A stretch of DNA of 64,000 nucleotides from positions 49,009 to 113,008 of the forward strand of contig NZ_JAEUAN010000022.1 in assembly GCF_019511445.1 (NCBI RefSeq), written 5' to 3'. This DNA is from Aliirhizobium wenxiniae. Its GTDB lineage: Bacteria; Pseudomonadota; Alphaproteobacteria; Rhizobiales; Rhizobiaceae. Of the stretch, positions 51,426 through 60,806 are shown one piece after another. The stretch's first letter is position 1, and every line of letters starts with the position of its first letter. The position numbers were made by a program, and so were the translations under genes. The notes below the pieces were generated by a model. The model was not told the origin of the DNA, searched no databases, and saw nothing but the letters and a program-made list of their open reading frames with translations.

Positions 51426-52064
51426 ATGCAAACACCAATTCAATTGGAACTTTCCCGAAGAGAACTGCTTGTGTCCTCGGCCGCGACAGTAGCGGTCGCT
51501 GGAGCCGCGACGGGTGTACGGGCGGCAGACACAAGGGGAAAAGCCTTGCAGAACACAACGGACGTGGCCTTCGAGGTCAACGGAGAGACACAGCATCTGA
51601 CCTTGGACAATCGCACCACGCTGCTCGACGCATTGCGAGAGCACTTGCATTTGACGGGAACGAAGAAAGGCTGCGACCACGGCCAGTGTGGCGCCTGCAC
51701 AGTGATTGTTGATGGTCGCCGCATCAATTCATGTCTGTCACTCGCTGTCATGCATGAGGGCGACACGATCACCACCATCGAAGGCCTCGGCCAACCCGGC
51801 AATCTTCATCCGATGCAGGCCGCATTCGTCAAGCATGATGGATTTCAATGCGGTTACTGTACGCCAGGACAGATCTGTTCCTCCGTGGCGGTGCTTGAGG
51901 AGATCAAGGCCAACATTCCAAGCCACGTCACAGAAAGTCTCACGCAGAACGCCACCGTTACCTCCGATGAAATCCGCGAACGCATGAGCGGCAACCTCTG
52001 TCGGTGCGGAGCATACTCGAACATTCTGGATGCGATCCAAGAAGTTGCAGGAGAGCCGGCATGA
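51426..52064 (+). CDS. paoA: Periplasmic aldehyde oxidoreductase, 2Fe-2S subunit
   Basis: 212 residues. The N-terminus has a Tat signal (LELSRRELLVSSAATVAVAG) for export of the folded complex. Two [2Fe-2S] cluster sites follow: CDHGQCGACTVIVDG with an upstream Cys (plant-type), and the C-terminal CGYCTPGQ ... NLCRCGAY. It passes electrons from the Mo site to the FAD subunit. It overlaps paoB by 4 bases (ATGA). AGGAGG precedes the ATG. Confidence 0.95.
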   Translation: MQTPIQLELSRRELLVSSAATVAVAGAATGVRAADTRGKALQNTTDVAFEVNGETQHLTLDNRTTLLDALREHLHLTGTKKGCDHGQCGACTVIVDGRRINSCLSLAVMHEGDTITTIEGLGQPGNLHPMQAAFVKHDGFQCGYCTPGQICSSVAVLEEIKANIPSHVTESLTQNATVTSDEIRERMSGNLCRCGAYSNILDAIQEVAGEPA

Positions 52065-53011
52065 GAGCGTTTACCTATGAAAGGGCCTCGTCGGTCGAGG
52101 CTGCGGCAGGCGCGGCAGCGCAAAATCCTGATGCAAAGTTCATCGCCGGCGGTACCAATCTTCTTGACCTGATGAAGCTTGAGATCGAAAAGCCTTCGCA
52201 TCTCATTGATGTGAATGGCCTCGGCCTCGATACGATCGAGAAAACGCAGGATGACGGCTTGCGTATCGGCGCGCTGGTCCGCAACACCGATCTCGCAGCG
52301 GATGGGACGGTCCGGCGCGACTATGGGCTTCTGTCCCGCGCGCTTGTTGCAGGGGCATCAGGGCAACTGCGCAACAAGGCGACGACTGCCGGCAATCTGC
52401 TCCAGCGGACGCGCTGTCCCTACTTCTACGATCCCAACCAGGCTTGCAACAAGCGGAACCCCGGCAGCGGCTGTTCCGCCATTGGCGGGATTACCCGCCA
52501 GCTTGGTGTGGTCGGTGTGAGCGAGGCTTGTCTAGCCACCCACCCAAGCGACATGGCGGTGGCGATGCGAGCTCTGGACGCGGTAGTGGAAACCGTCAAG
52601 ACCGACGGTGCGAAGCGCACAATCCCGATCGCCGACTTCCATCGCCTGCCGGGCGACACCCCGCATATCGAATCCGCGCTGGAGCACGGCGAGTTCATCA
52701 CCAGCGTTGTTCTGCCATCGCCGGTCGGCGGAAAGCAGATTTACCGCAAGGTTCGTGACCGTGCCTCCTATGCGTTTGCGCTGGTATCTGTCGCAGCCGT
52801 CATTCAGCCCGATGGTAGTGGCAAGGTCGCTGTTGGCGGCGTCGCCCACAAACCGTGGCGCATCGAGGCTGCGGAAGCCGAACTGCCGAAAGGCGCGCAC
52901 GCCATGACATCGGCGCTGCTGGCCGATGCCCGCCCGACCGAGCAGAACAGGTTCAAGATCAGCCTGACCGAGCGCACGCTTGGCGCCGTTCTGTCAGAGG
53001 CGAAGGGATAA
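52061..53011 (+). CDS. paoB: Periplasmic aldehyde oxidoreductase, FAD/4Fe-4S subunit
   Basis: 316 residues. The FAD-binding motif is FIAGGTNLLDLMKLEIEKP (about 27-45). A Cys-rich insertion (RCPYFYDPNQACNKRNPGSG followed by CSAIGG) matches the extra [4Fe-4S] site seen in E. coli PaoB and absent from ordinary xanthine dehydrogenases. It lacks its own signal and is carried out with PaoA. The start at 52061 overlaps paoA by 4 bases; paoC begins 3 bases after its stop. Confidence 0.95.
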   Translation: MRAFTYERASSVEAAAGAAAQNPDAKFIAGGTNLLDLMKLEIEKPSHLIDVNGLGLDTIEKTQDDGLRIGALVRNTDLAADGTVRRDYGLLSRALVAGASGQLRNKATTAGNLLQRTRCPYFYDPNQACNKRNPGSGCSAIGGITRQLGVVGVSEACLATHPSDMAVAMRALDAVVETVKTDGAKRTIPIADFHRLPGDTPHIESALEHGEFITSVVLPSPVGGKQIYRKVRDRASYAFALVSVAAVIQPDGSGKVAVGGVAHKPWRIEAAEAELPKGAHAMTSALLADARPTEQNRFKISLTERTLGAVLSEAKG

Positions 53012-53014
53012 ATC

Positions 53015-55213
53015 ATGCAGTTCGAAAAACCAGCAACGACCAATCCGATCGACCAGCTCAAGGTCGTTGGCAAGCCCGTTCAAAGGATCGACGGCGAGCT
53101 GAAGACCACGGGTCGCGCGAGATATGCCTACGAGTGGCACGATCCCAACCTGCCCTATGCCTACGGCTATCCGGTCGGCTCCGCCATTGCGAAAGGACAG
53201 ATCACATCGATCGACAGTGCTGCCGCCAAGAAGGCACCCGGCGTTCTCGGCATCGTCACCGCGCTCGATGTCGGCAACCTGCAAAAGGGCAAGCTGAACA
53301 CCGCCAATCTGTTCGGCGGCAGTGTGATTCAACACTACCATCAGGTAGTCGCCGTCGTTGTTGCAGAAACATTCGAGCAGGCGCGTGCTGCAGCCGCACT
53401 GCTCAAGGTCGACTATGTGCCGGAAAAGGGCGCATTCGATCTCAGGGCTGAGATGGCCAATGCTAAAACGCCTGATCCTTCGACCGAGCCGGAGAGCTCG
53501 GTTGGGGATTTCGAGGCGGCTTTTTCTACAGCCGCCGTGACGTTGGATGCCGAATACACCACCCCGGATCAGTCGCATGCGATGATGGAGCCGCATGCAT
53601 CTATTGCTGCATGGGACGGCGATGAGGTCACGGTCTGGACGTCCAGTCAGATGATTGACTGGTGGCGTTCGGATTTCGCCATCACGCTCGGCATGGATAA
53701 GGAAAAGGTGCATCTGATGTCACCGTTCATCGGCGGCGGCTTCGGTGGCAAACTGTTTCTGCGCGTCGATGCGGTGCTGGCAGCATTTGCCGCCAACGCG
53801 GTCGGACGGCCGGTCAAGGTCGCGCTCCCGCGTCCGATGATCTCGAACAACACGACCCACCGTCCAGCCACGATTCAGCGCATTCGCATCGGCGCCGAAC
53901 GTGACGGCAAGATCACGGCGATTGGGCACGAAAGTTGGTCAGGCGATCTGCCGGGTGGCGGGCCGGAGACGGCGGTAATGCAGACGCGTCTGCTTTATGC
54001 TGGTGAAAACCGGATGACCGCCATGAAGCTGGCGACGCTTGATCTGCCGGAGGGCAATGCCATGCGTGCGCCAGGCGAGGCTCCCGGCTTGATGGCGCTC
54101 GAAATCGCCATCGATGAGATGTCGGAAAAACTCGGCATGGATCCGATCGAGTTTCGCATCAAGAATGATACCTTGGTCGATCCGGAAAACCCGGAGCGTC
54201 CATTTTCTCATCGCGATCTCATCGGCTGTCTGAAACTTGGTGCCGAAAAGTTCGGTTGGGACCAGCGGAAAAATCCTGCGACACGGCGCGAGGGAAACTG
54301 GATGATTGGCATGGGGGTCGCGGCTGCGTTCCGCAACAACCTCGTCATGCCGTCCGGCGCGCGGGTGAAGCTTGATAAGGATGGTATCGTCACAGTCGAG
54401 ACCGACATGACGGATATCGGCACCGGCAGTTACACAATCATCGCCCAGACCGCCGCCGAGATGATGGGCGTCGGTGTCGATAGGGTGGCTGTCCAGCTTG
54501 GTGATTCAAGATTTCCCGTCTCGGCGGGATCCGGCGGTCAATTCGGTGCCAATTCTGCAACCTCCGGCGTTTACGCCGCATGCGTCAAGCTTCGCGAGGC
54601 AATCGCCAGCAAGCTTGGGTTCAATTCGGCCGACGTTCTGTTCGAGGATGGTGAGGTCAAGTCCGGCAACCGGGTTGTCCGTCTGGCCGAAGCCGCAGGC
54701 GTAGACGGCCTTGTTGGCGAAGATACCATCGAGTGGGGAGAGCTTACCAAGACGCACCAGCAATCAACCTTTGGCGGACATTTCGTCGAGGTCGGCGTTG
54801 ATGTCGCCACCGGTGAGACGCGTATCCGTCGCATGCTGGCCGTCTGCGCAGCCGGCCGCATCCTCAATCCAATCACCGCCCGCAGCCAGGTCATCGGTGC
54901 AATGACGATGGGCGCGGGTGGTGCATTGTCGGAAGAGCTTGCGGTCGATACCCGACATGGGTTCTTCGTCAATCACGATCTCGCAGGCTATGAGGTTCCT
55001 GTCCACGCGGATATTCCGCATCAGGAAGTGATTTTCATGGATGAGACAGACCCATACTCATCGCCGATGAAGGCAAAGGGAGTGGGCGAACTCGGGTTAT
55101 GCGGTGTCTCCGCCGCCATCGCCAACGCGATCTACAACGCAACCGGCATTCGCGTTCGACATTACCCGATCACGCTCGACAAGCTAATCGACGAACTGCC
55201 CAACGTAGCATGA
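53015..55213 (+). CDS. paoC: Periplasmic aldehyde oxidoreductase, molybdenum subunit
   Basis: 732 residues, the length of E. coli PaoC. Typical elements: DAEYTTPDQSHAMMEPHASI, the Mo-cofactor loop FIGGGFGGKLFLRVDAVLAA, MRAPGEAPGLMALEIAIDEM, SAGSGGQFGANSATSGVYAA and the catalytic Glu in KGVGELGLCGVS near the C-terminus. It binds molybdopterin cytosine dinucleotide and oxidises aldehydes to carboxylic acids, which detoxifies aromatic aldehydes in the periplasm. Confidence 0.95.
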   Translation: MQFEKPATTNPIDQLKVVGKPVQRIDGELKTTGRARYAYEWHDPNLPYAYGYPVGSAIAKGQITSIDSAAAKKAPGVLGIVTALDVGNLQKGKLNTANLFGGSVIQHYHQVVAVVVAETFEQARAAAALLKVDYVPEKGAFDLRAEMANAKTPDPSTEPESSVGDFEAAFSTAAVTLDAEYTTPDQSHAMMEPHASIAAWDGDEVTVWTSSQMIDWWRSDFAITLGMDKEKVHLMSPFIGGGFGGKLFLRVDAVLAAFAANAVGRPVKVALPRPMISNNTTHRPATIQRIRIGAERDGKITAIGHESWSGDLPGGGPETAVMQTRLLYAGENRMTAMKLATLDLPEGNAMRAPGEAPGLMALEIAIDEMSEKLGMDPIEFRIKNDTLVDPENPERPFSHRDLIGCLKLGAEKFGWDQRKNPATRREGNWMIGMGVAAAFRNNLVMPSGARVKLDKDGIVTVETDMTDIGTGSYTIIAQTAAEMMGVGVDRVAVQLGDSRFPVSAGSGGQFGANSATSGVYAACVKLREAIASKLGFNSADVLFEDGEVKSGNRVVRLAEAAGVDGLVGEDTIEWGELTKTHQQSTFGGHFVEVGVDVATGETRIRRMLAVCAAGRILNPITARSQVIGAMTMGAGGALSEELAVDTRHGFFVNHDLAGYEVPVHADIPHQEVIFMDETDPYSSPMKAKGVGELGLCGVSAAIANAIYNATGIRVRHYPITLDKLIDELPNVA

Positions 55214-55264
55214 TCGTATGAGTTAGCCTCACATGGCCACCGCCCGTTCTTCCGAGGATCCGAC

Positions 55265-56188
55265 TTGAAAGATGCCCCGATAAACTTGATGCCAAGCCCC
55301 GTCCGGGTCAGTTCCGTCGATAATCAAGCTGATATCCTTGGCTTTGCTATCGAGGCCTCGCAGTTAGGTAGAGCTGCTCTTGCAACACTGGTGGAGATAC
55401 GAGGCGGGGCTGCGCGTGCTCTTGGCGCCCATGTCGCCGTTGCATCCGATGGCCGGTATTGCGGCTATCTGTCAGGCGGCTGCGTTGAAGCCGCCGTAGC
55501 AGCAGAGGCTCTGGAGGCGATCGCCGAGGATCGTGATCGCATCGTCAAATTCGGAGAAGGTTCGCCGTTCTTCGACATTGCTCTACCCTGTGGCGGCGGC
55601 ATCACTATCGCTATTCATGTCTTGCGCGATACGAATGTGCTGAAGGACGTTTTGGGCGAGTTGGCTGGGCGTAAGTCGTTGGCCTTGAGTTACAGCCCGG
55701 ATACGGAGAGTCTTGTGCGCTTCGACCAGGTCCCCGTTCGATCGGGATGGCGCGGCAAGGATTTCATCTGCGTTTATCGGCCTGTCACACGTGTCGTGAT
55801 CTCCGGCCAAACGGGGGAGGCGGAGGCTGTGCGTCGTCTGGTGGAAGCGTCAGGTTACGACCTAACACTTGTGGGCTCGCGCTCCTTATCGCAGGCGACG
55901 GCTATAGATGCGTTTACAGCGGTGGTACTGTTACATCACGACCTCGACCACGAGGAAGACCTCTTGAGCAAGGCTCTTACGTCCCCCGCTTTCTACATCG
56001 GCGCTCTTGGGAGCACGCGCACGCATCGGCGGCGCATCGATCGCCTCAAATCGAATGGCGTTTCTTCAGAAGCCTTTGATCGGATTAAAGCACCCATTGG
56101 TTTGTTCGGCCCGACAAGAGATTCGACGTCTCTCGCCCTTTCTGTTCTGGCTGATATCGCTGCTGCTCGGCTGGAGACATTTCCATGA
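55265..56188 (+). CDS. XdhC/PaoD-like molybdenum cofactor insertion protein
   Basis: 307 residues from a TTG preceded by GAGGAT. The XdhC N-terminal domain has EIRGGAARALGAHVAVASDG and GYLSGGCVEAAVAAEALEAI with the conserved Cys. The C-terminal Rossmann domain has VVISGQTGEAEAVRRLVEAS and FYIGALGSTRTHRRRIDRLK. It protects sulfurated Mo cofactor and inserts it into the PaoC-type subunit, as PaoD does in E. coli. Placed directly after paoC in the same operon. Confidence 0.9.
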   Translation: MKDAPINLMPSPVRVSSVDNQADILGFAIEASQLGRAALATLVEIRGGAARALGAHVAVASDGRYCGYLSGGCVEAAVAAEALEAIAEDRDRIVKFGEGSPFFDIALPCGGGITIAIHVLRDTNVLKDVLGELAGRKSLALSYSPDTESLVRFDQVPVRSGWRGKDFICVYRPVTRVVISGQTGEAEAVRRLVEASGYDLTLVGSRSLSQATAIDAFTAVVLLHHDLDHEEDLLSKALTSPAFYIGALGSTRTHRRRIDRLKSNGVSSEAFDRIKAPIGLFGPTRDSTSLALSVLADIAAARLETFP

Positions 56189-56216
56189 CGGTGGCTGACG
56201 AGGAGTAGGAGTAGCG

Positions 56217-56840
56217 ATGAAAACTGTTGGCGGTTTGCTTTTGGCGGCGGGTCGATCGAGCCGGATGCCGGAAGGTTGTCACAAGCTTCTGGCCGAGTTC
56301 GATCGTATTCCGCTAGTGCGGAAATCCGCGGAGACGATGCTACGTTCTGACCTTGGGTCTGTGGTTGTCGTGACTGGACACCGATGGTCCGAGGTGGGAA
56401 TGGCGCTACATGGTCTGCCGCTCTTTACCACGTACAACCCAAATTTCCTGCAGGGGATGGGCACATCGCTAGCCTGGGGTTTTAGACATGAGTTTCTCGC
56501 AGATTTTGGTGGGATTCTGGTCATGCTTGCCGATATGCCAAAGATCACCACGGCTCATATCAACAAGCTCTTAGCCGCGTTTCAATCGAGCCAAGACGTG
56601 ATCGTGCGCGGCTCCGACGGGAAAACGCCCGGACACCCGGTTATAGTGCCATCCGCATTGTTCAGCCATGTGCGCAAGCTGGATGGCGACCATGGAGCCA
56701 AAGAGATGCTTCAACAACAAAAGGCTTCGGTTAGGATGATCGACCTTGGGAATGCTGCGTTGAAAGACGTTGATACCGTTGAGGATCTGATATCTGCAGG
56801 CGGAAGGCTCTGCGATTATGGATCCGACCCACCGCAATAA
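56217..56840 (+). CDS. MobA/MocA-like nucleotidyltransferase
   Basis: 207 residues. The signature GGLLLAAGRSSRMPEGCHKLL is the NTP-binding loop, with VMLADMPKITTAHINKLL for the metal-binding Asp and TPGHPVIVPSALF. In aldehyde oxidoreductase operons this enzyme is usually MocA, the CTP:molybdopterin cytidylyltransferase that makes the cytosine dinucleotide form of the cofactor. Two GGAGTAG-type sites precede the ATG. Last gene of the pao operon. Confidence 0.88.
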   Translation: MKTVGGLLLAAGRSSRMPEGCHKLLAEFDRIPLVRKSAETMLRSDLGSVVVVTGHRWSEVGMALHGLPLFTTYNPNFLQGMGTSLAWGFRHEFLADFGGILVMLADMPKITTAHINKLLAAFQSSQDVIVRGSDGKTPGHPVIVPSALFSHVRKLDGDHGAKEMLQQQKASVRMIDLGNAALKDVDTVEDLISAGGRLCDYGSDPPQ

Positions 56841-57006
56841 TCGTGGAATACAGAGCTTTCAAAAGAAAATGATTGCGGGTCGGTGGTCCGTTTTCCGGCA
56901 GTAATTTCAAAATGAGGTCTTAGTTCCTCCTCGCAGCGCAGCTTGAAGAGCGACATCATTTTGGTTGCATTGATAGCGCAGCGAGACGACTAATAGGATT
57001 ACGGTC

Positions 57007-57207
57007 ATGGCAGCGGTCACCATTCGAAACATCTCTGGTGAAACCCATCGAGCGTTGCATGCACGAGCAGCTCACCACGGACGTGGCACTGAAGCCGAAA
57101 TTCGTGACATTCTTGAAGCCGCGGTCCGCCCAACTAGACGCGTAAAGCTCGGATCATTGCTCGCTTCCATCGACTGTGACGCCGAATTGTCAGACAGCGA
57201 TGTTTAA
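57007..57207 (+). CDS. FitA-like ribbon-helix-helix antitoxin
   Basis: 66 residues. A ribbon-helix-helix N-terminus (AAVTIRNISGETHRALHARA) with the continuing AAHHGRGTEAEIRDILEAAV is typical of FitA/StbC antitoxins, which bind both DNA and a PIN-domain ribonuclease. The toxin gene expected right after it is ruined (57258-57415), so this is an orphan antitoxin that could still bind related toxins or operators. Confidence 0.88.
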   Translation: MAAVTIRNISGETHRALHARAAHHGRGTEAEIRDILEAAVRPTRRVKLGSLLASIDCDAELSDSDV

Positions 57208-57257
57208 GCGCTGCAACAACAGCGCGACAAGACGCCGGCAGAACCGATGACTTTCGA

Positions 57258-57415
57258 ATGATCTTGCTAGACACTAATGTAATTTCTGAGCCTTGGAAGC
57301 CAGCCCACTGATATCATTGTGCTGACTTGGTTGTATGCACAGGCAATCGAGACGCTCTTCATCTAAGCGATCTCAATTGCCGAACTTCGTTTCGGAATTG
57401 CTTCTATGCCCGTGA
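57258..57415 (+). pseudogene. Decayed FitB/VapC-type PIN toxin
   Basis: ATG 57258 begins MILLDTNVISEPWKPA, the classic PIN-domain start with the first catalytic Asp. One base shift later it continues as DIIVLTWLYAQAIETLFI, a TAA, and AISIAELRFGIASMPV. After about 57415 homology stops abruptly, so the C-terminal two thirds are deleted. Confidence 0.9.
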
Positions 57416-57570
57416 CATACCAGCCCGTTCGAGGCAGCCGGATTGAAGTTATTAATCCTCGGGTCGCCTTAAGCCTTAAGAATTGCAGGGCGCTGGTTCG
57501 ATTCTCTTCAAGATTGAAACAACGAGTGCGGCTCGAAAGTAGGCCGTGGTTTACATCCGAGCCGAGCATC

Positions 57571-57800
57571 TCATGCGATTTTACGCAGCTTCCCAACTTG
57601 ACTAAGGATTTTGGCTGCCAACGCAGCCTTGTCTTGCGGTAGAAAGCGACCGTAGTGCTGTTGCACGACATCGGGCGTCTCCTGAATGGCAAACTCGCCT
57701 GCTCGTATGAGCCGGTTTGCTTCAAAATTTGCGTCGCAAGGATTACCTGCAAGTTATGCGGGCCAGGCGGCAGCAAGCCCTTGATTGCACCGCTATCCCG
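57571..57800 (-). pseudogene. Tyrosine integrase C-terminal remnant
   Basis: Minus strand: LATQILKQTGSYEQA in one phase and AGEFAIQETPDVVQQHYGRF, LPQDKAALAAKIL in the next. The pattern corresponds to the C-terminus of plasmid and phage type tyrosine recombinases, with the catalytic Tyr in QQHYGRF. The catalytic Arg/His boxes upstream are not readable. The rest of 57416-58250 shows no gene. The toxin remnant ends about 150 bases away, so this element may have caused its deletion. Confidence 0.6.
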
Positions 57801-58280
57801 TAGCGTTGAATAACGGTCCGCCAAGCTTCGTAGAACGTGGTCGAGTTGTAGGCTGCATCGATGCTGGTCGTGCAAGGTCTGCTCGGGCCAGTGCCCCGTC
57901 AAGGTCAGCTTCCCGCATTCCGCTCGAAATTCCTGGAACTCTATTACAGCCGGTATCTGCGCCCGTTGAAACAACCAGCCGTGACCCCTCCTCCCCAAGC
58001 TGACGCGCCTGCGTCCCACCTACGACATTATGGTTTCTCTCGGCGCCAACGCCTAGGGCGAGCGGAAATAGGGTATCGCATTTTAGTAAAATCATACCTG
58101 TCGCTGTGCGGACTAGGACTCAACTACAGTGGTTAGCGCCTCGCGATAGTGATCCCTTGGGGCTCATTCTGGACTAAGAGATATGTAAACAGATCAATTT
58201 GAAATCCGAATACTTGACAAAAGAGCCGCGCACATTTCTTTTAACAGAAAATGATCTGTCTGGGTATCGGTGTCGACGAT

Positions 58281-58583
58281 ATGTCAAATCCTCTCTTGGA
58301 AATTGGTAGCCTATTAAAGGCGGCCCGCAAGGATCTTCAACTCACACAGGAGCAGGTTGCCGATATGGCGGGCATCTCGCGCCCGAGGTATCGCGAAATC
58401 GAGGTCGGGAGCGCTGCTGCCCGCGTTACGACATTGATAAACATCGCGCGCGCGCTTGGTCTGGAGCTCATTCTCATTCCGAAAGCGATCGCCCCGGCAG
58501 TCAATGCTCTCCTAAAGCCTCATGATGACGATGATGATCTACCAGCCTTTGCTGTCAGCCCGGAGAGCGACGATCATGACTGA
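58281..58583 (+). CDS. hipB: HipB-like antitoxin (XRE family)
   Basis: 100 residues from ATG 58281 (an ATG at 58251 is the alternative). Helix-turn-helix: LLKAARKDLQLTQEQVADMA, GISRPRYREIEVGSAAARVT. The C-terminus is acidic (PHDDDDDLPAF). It represses the operon and neutralises HipA. Its stop overlaps the hipA start by 8 bases. TTGACA at 58214-58219 is a possible -35 box. Confidence 0.88.
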   Translation: MSNPLLEIGSLLKAARKDLQLTQEQVADMAGISRPRYREIEVGSAAARVTTLINIARALGLELILIPKAIAPAVNALLKPHDDDDDLPAFAVSPESDDHD

Positions 58584-59829
58584 TGTTCCGGTTCATCCGG
58601 AGTCTATTTCGTCTCTCGAGGTATTCCTAAATGGTCTGAAAATTGGGACGATCGTCAGGACCCCTGGCGACTTTACCGCATTCAGCTTCGAGGACAGCTA
58701 TCGTGCCACTGGCGGGTTCCCTGTGCTCAGCCTGTCTTTTCGTTCAGCCACCGGTGGTCTCCGCAAAGATCCGAAGCCAGTAGCCAGAGCACTGCCTGCG
58801 TTCTTTGCCAATCTTCTGCCGGAAGACAAGCTGCGCGAAGCGATGGAGAAGCACCACGCAGGCAGTGTCCGGGCCGGAAACGACTTCGATCTCCTTGTCG
58901 CGCTTGGTTCGGATCTGCCCGGAGCCGTTCGTGTCGCGCCGAGCGTAGGCGCCGTTGCTTCTGTCGATGCGCGTTCGCGCCCCAGACCAAAAGCCCGGTT
59001 TTCTCTGGCAGGTGTCCAGATGAAGCTCTCTGTCATCAAGAACACAGGCAAGGGTGGAGGGCTGACCATCCCGCTCGGCGACGAGCAGGGTTCGTACATT
59101 GCCAAGTTCCCCTCGACATCTTTCCCCGGCGTCTCCGAGAACGAATACGCTCAACTCGCCTTGGCCGAAGCCATCGGGATGGACGTGCCGGAGCGCGAAC
59201 TCGTCGAACAATCCGATTTTGAGGGCATTCCGGAAGAATTTGCGACGCTGTCAGATGGCAAAGTCCTGTTGGTCAAGCGGTTCGATCGTGAGGCCAACGG
59301 TGAGCGTATCCACATGGAGGATTTCGCCCAGGTATTTGGTATCTATCCTTCCCGAAAATACGAAGGGGCGGCGTATCATGACATCGCCAAAGCGCTCGCA
59401 ATCGCCGTCTCAACGGCGACCTCGCTCGAATTCGTACGACGGCTGGCTTTCGCCGTCATGACTGGTAACGGCGATATGCATCTCAAAAACTGCTCCGTGA
59501 CCTACGGTGGTGTGGGCGACAAACCAGCGATCGCCCCAGTTTACGACGTACTCTCAACAATCCCGTATATTCCAGCTGACGCAATGGCGCTGTCGCTTGC
59601 TGGCGAGCGCTCATTCAAGGCGATGAATGCCCAGAGATGGAAAGCATTTGCCAATCGGGCACAATTGCCCGAAGCTGCAGTCCTCAGAGCGGTGACCGAA
59701 ATTGTGGGCCAGGTCGACAGGTTTTGGTGGTCCTTACCAGAACGGGCTTATGTTCCCCACAAAGTGCTGGAACGCATCGATGGGCACGTCAAGGCGATGA
59801 TGCCAATCCTTGGAACATGCGCTGAGTAG
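58576..59829 (+). CDS. hipA: HipA-like toxin kinase
   Basis: 417 residues. N-subdomain (VFLNGLKIGTIVRTPGDFTA, FFANLLPEDKLREAMEK), the phosphate-loop region LAGVQMKLSVIKNTGKGGGL, KRFDREANGERIHMEDFAQV, the catalytic segment MTGNGDMHLKNCSV with Asp and Asn, and the metal-binding PVYDVLS. HipA phosphorylates glutamyl-tRNA synthetase in E. coli, halting translation and causing dormancy. All key residues are present, so it appears active. Overlaps hipB by 8 bases. Confidence 0.92.
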   Translation: MTDVPVHPESISSLEVFLNGLKIGTIVRTPGDFTAFSFEDSYRATGGFPVLSLSFRSATGGLRKDPKPVARALPAFFANLLPEDKLREAMEKHHAGSVRAGNDFDLLVALGSDLPGAVRVAPSVGAVASVDARSRPRPKARFSLAGVQMKLSVIKNTGKGGGLTIPLGDEQGSYIAKFPSTSFPGVSENEYAQLALAEAIGMDVPERELVEQSDFEGIPEEFATLSDGKVLLVKRFDREANGERIHMEDFAQVFGIYPSRKYEGAAYHDIAKALAIAVSTATSLEFVRRLAFAVMTGNGDMHLKNCSVTYGGVGDKPAIAPVYDVLSTIPYIPADAMALSLAGERSFKAMNAQRWKAFANRAQLPEAAVLRAVTEIVGQVDRFWWSLPERAYVPHKVLERIDGHVKAMMPILGTCAE

Positions 59830-59946
59830 GCCGGCTTCGCACCGCTAGAATCGTCCTGCAAGGGTATCCACCAGAAAATCATGAATAGGTGCCAACTCGT
59901 TCGTTGGTTCTGATCCAGTCAAGAGCTTTAAATCCTGACGACTGAC

Positions 59947-60378
59947 TTAGATTACGGTCGCACGATGGGGATTGATAATGTCGATCCTCTGAAAATCTCG
60001 CTCATTGTCGGTGACAACGATGCAGCTGTTGGATTGCGCAATGGCAGCTACGATCATGCTCAAGGCACTCCGACGGCGGCCGGTCGCCTTTCCGTGTGCC
60101 ATTAGCTCGCCCCAGATCAGAGCTGCCTTTTTCATCGAACGGAAGGATGCGACCAGCAAAGAGCGATTGCGGGCCTTCATTGCCTGCAAACCAGGCTTCG
60201 AGGGCGGCTCGCGTCTTTCCCGCCGGCTTCTCAAGTATTCCTCGTTTTATCTAGGCGACGGTAAGCGAAGCGATGCACAAATCATCGTCGGCTTGTTCTG
60301 CCATCCATGTCATCAGTGACGTCGAAGGCTCTGATTTGGTGATATTTCTCAGGTTTTGGTGTCGAGCAAGTAGCGCAT
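59947..60378 (-). pseudogene. Decayed VapC PIN-domain toxin
   Basis: From ATG 60378 the frame reads MRYLLDTKT and TGA. A one-base shift gives ITKSEPSTSLMTWMAEQADD, ASLTVA, a TAG, and IKRGILEKPAGKTRAALEAW. A further shift gives ALIWGELMAHGKATGRRRSA, CIVVTDNERDF. At least three lesions break an otherwise recognisable VapC ribonuclease. The start overlaps the stop of the upstream antitoxin remnant by one base, as in intact modules. Confidence 0.9.
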
Positions 60379-60675
60379 CACAGATCTATCGCTCGACCTT
60401 CCTCGCGTGAACGGGTTGTATCGAGATCGGCTCCGACCATCGGCGACCGGCGGAGAGCCGCGAGAATACCACCCTTTTTAGGCGGCTCTCCGGCAAGCGT
60501 TTCGCTGACAACAGTACGCAGATTGGCTGCTTCCGGGCCATCTTCTGCCAATTTGCGCGCAAGTAGTCTAATTAGACCGCGATCTATCACGCCCAAGTAC
60601 CTCAAAACGAGCGAGGCCGCGGTCGCTTAAGCGGCTTCTATAGTTCTGAATTGCGCGTGTCTGGGAGCTGACCAT
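60378..60675 (-). pseudogene. Decayed VapB-type antitoxin
   Basis: ATG 60675 with AGGAGG upstream begins MVSSQTRAIQNYRSRLSDRG, LARFEVLGRD. After a one- or two-base shift it continues DRGLIRLLARKLAEDGPEAA, NLRTVVSETLAGEPPKKGGI, LAALRRSPMVGADLD. One frameshift at about 60575-60585 disrupts a full antitoxin of the VapBC pair whose toxin is also broken. Confidence 0.88.
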
Positions 60676-60806
60676 CGGACCCTCCTGATATTTCCAGTTA
60701 TATAGCCAGATGCGGTGGTGCCTCTGCAAGTCGTCTGCAGTCGGGCTCGGCTAGCGAGCCATATAAATCACGATCCTGCGCGGTCGTTTGAATCCTATTA
60801 GTTCAA

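Noticed and set aside
57480..57530. GGTTCGATTC resembling the T-loop of a tRNA, possible attachment site next to the integrase remnant
   Set aside because: The flanking bases do not form a T-stem or acceptor stem and no rest of a tRNA is present.
57363..58019. Minus-strand frame of 218 codons as an intact gene
   Set aside because: It mixes an out-of-frame piece of an integrase with non-coding-like sequence; it is not a natural protein.
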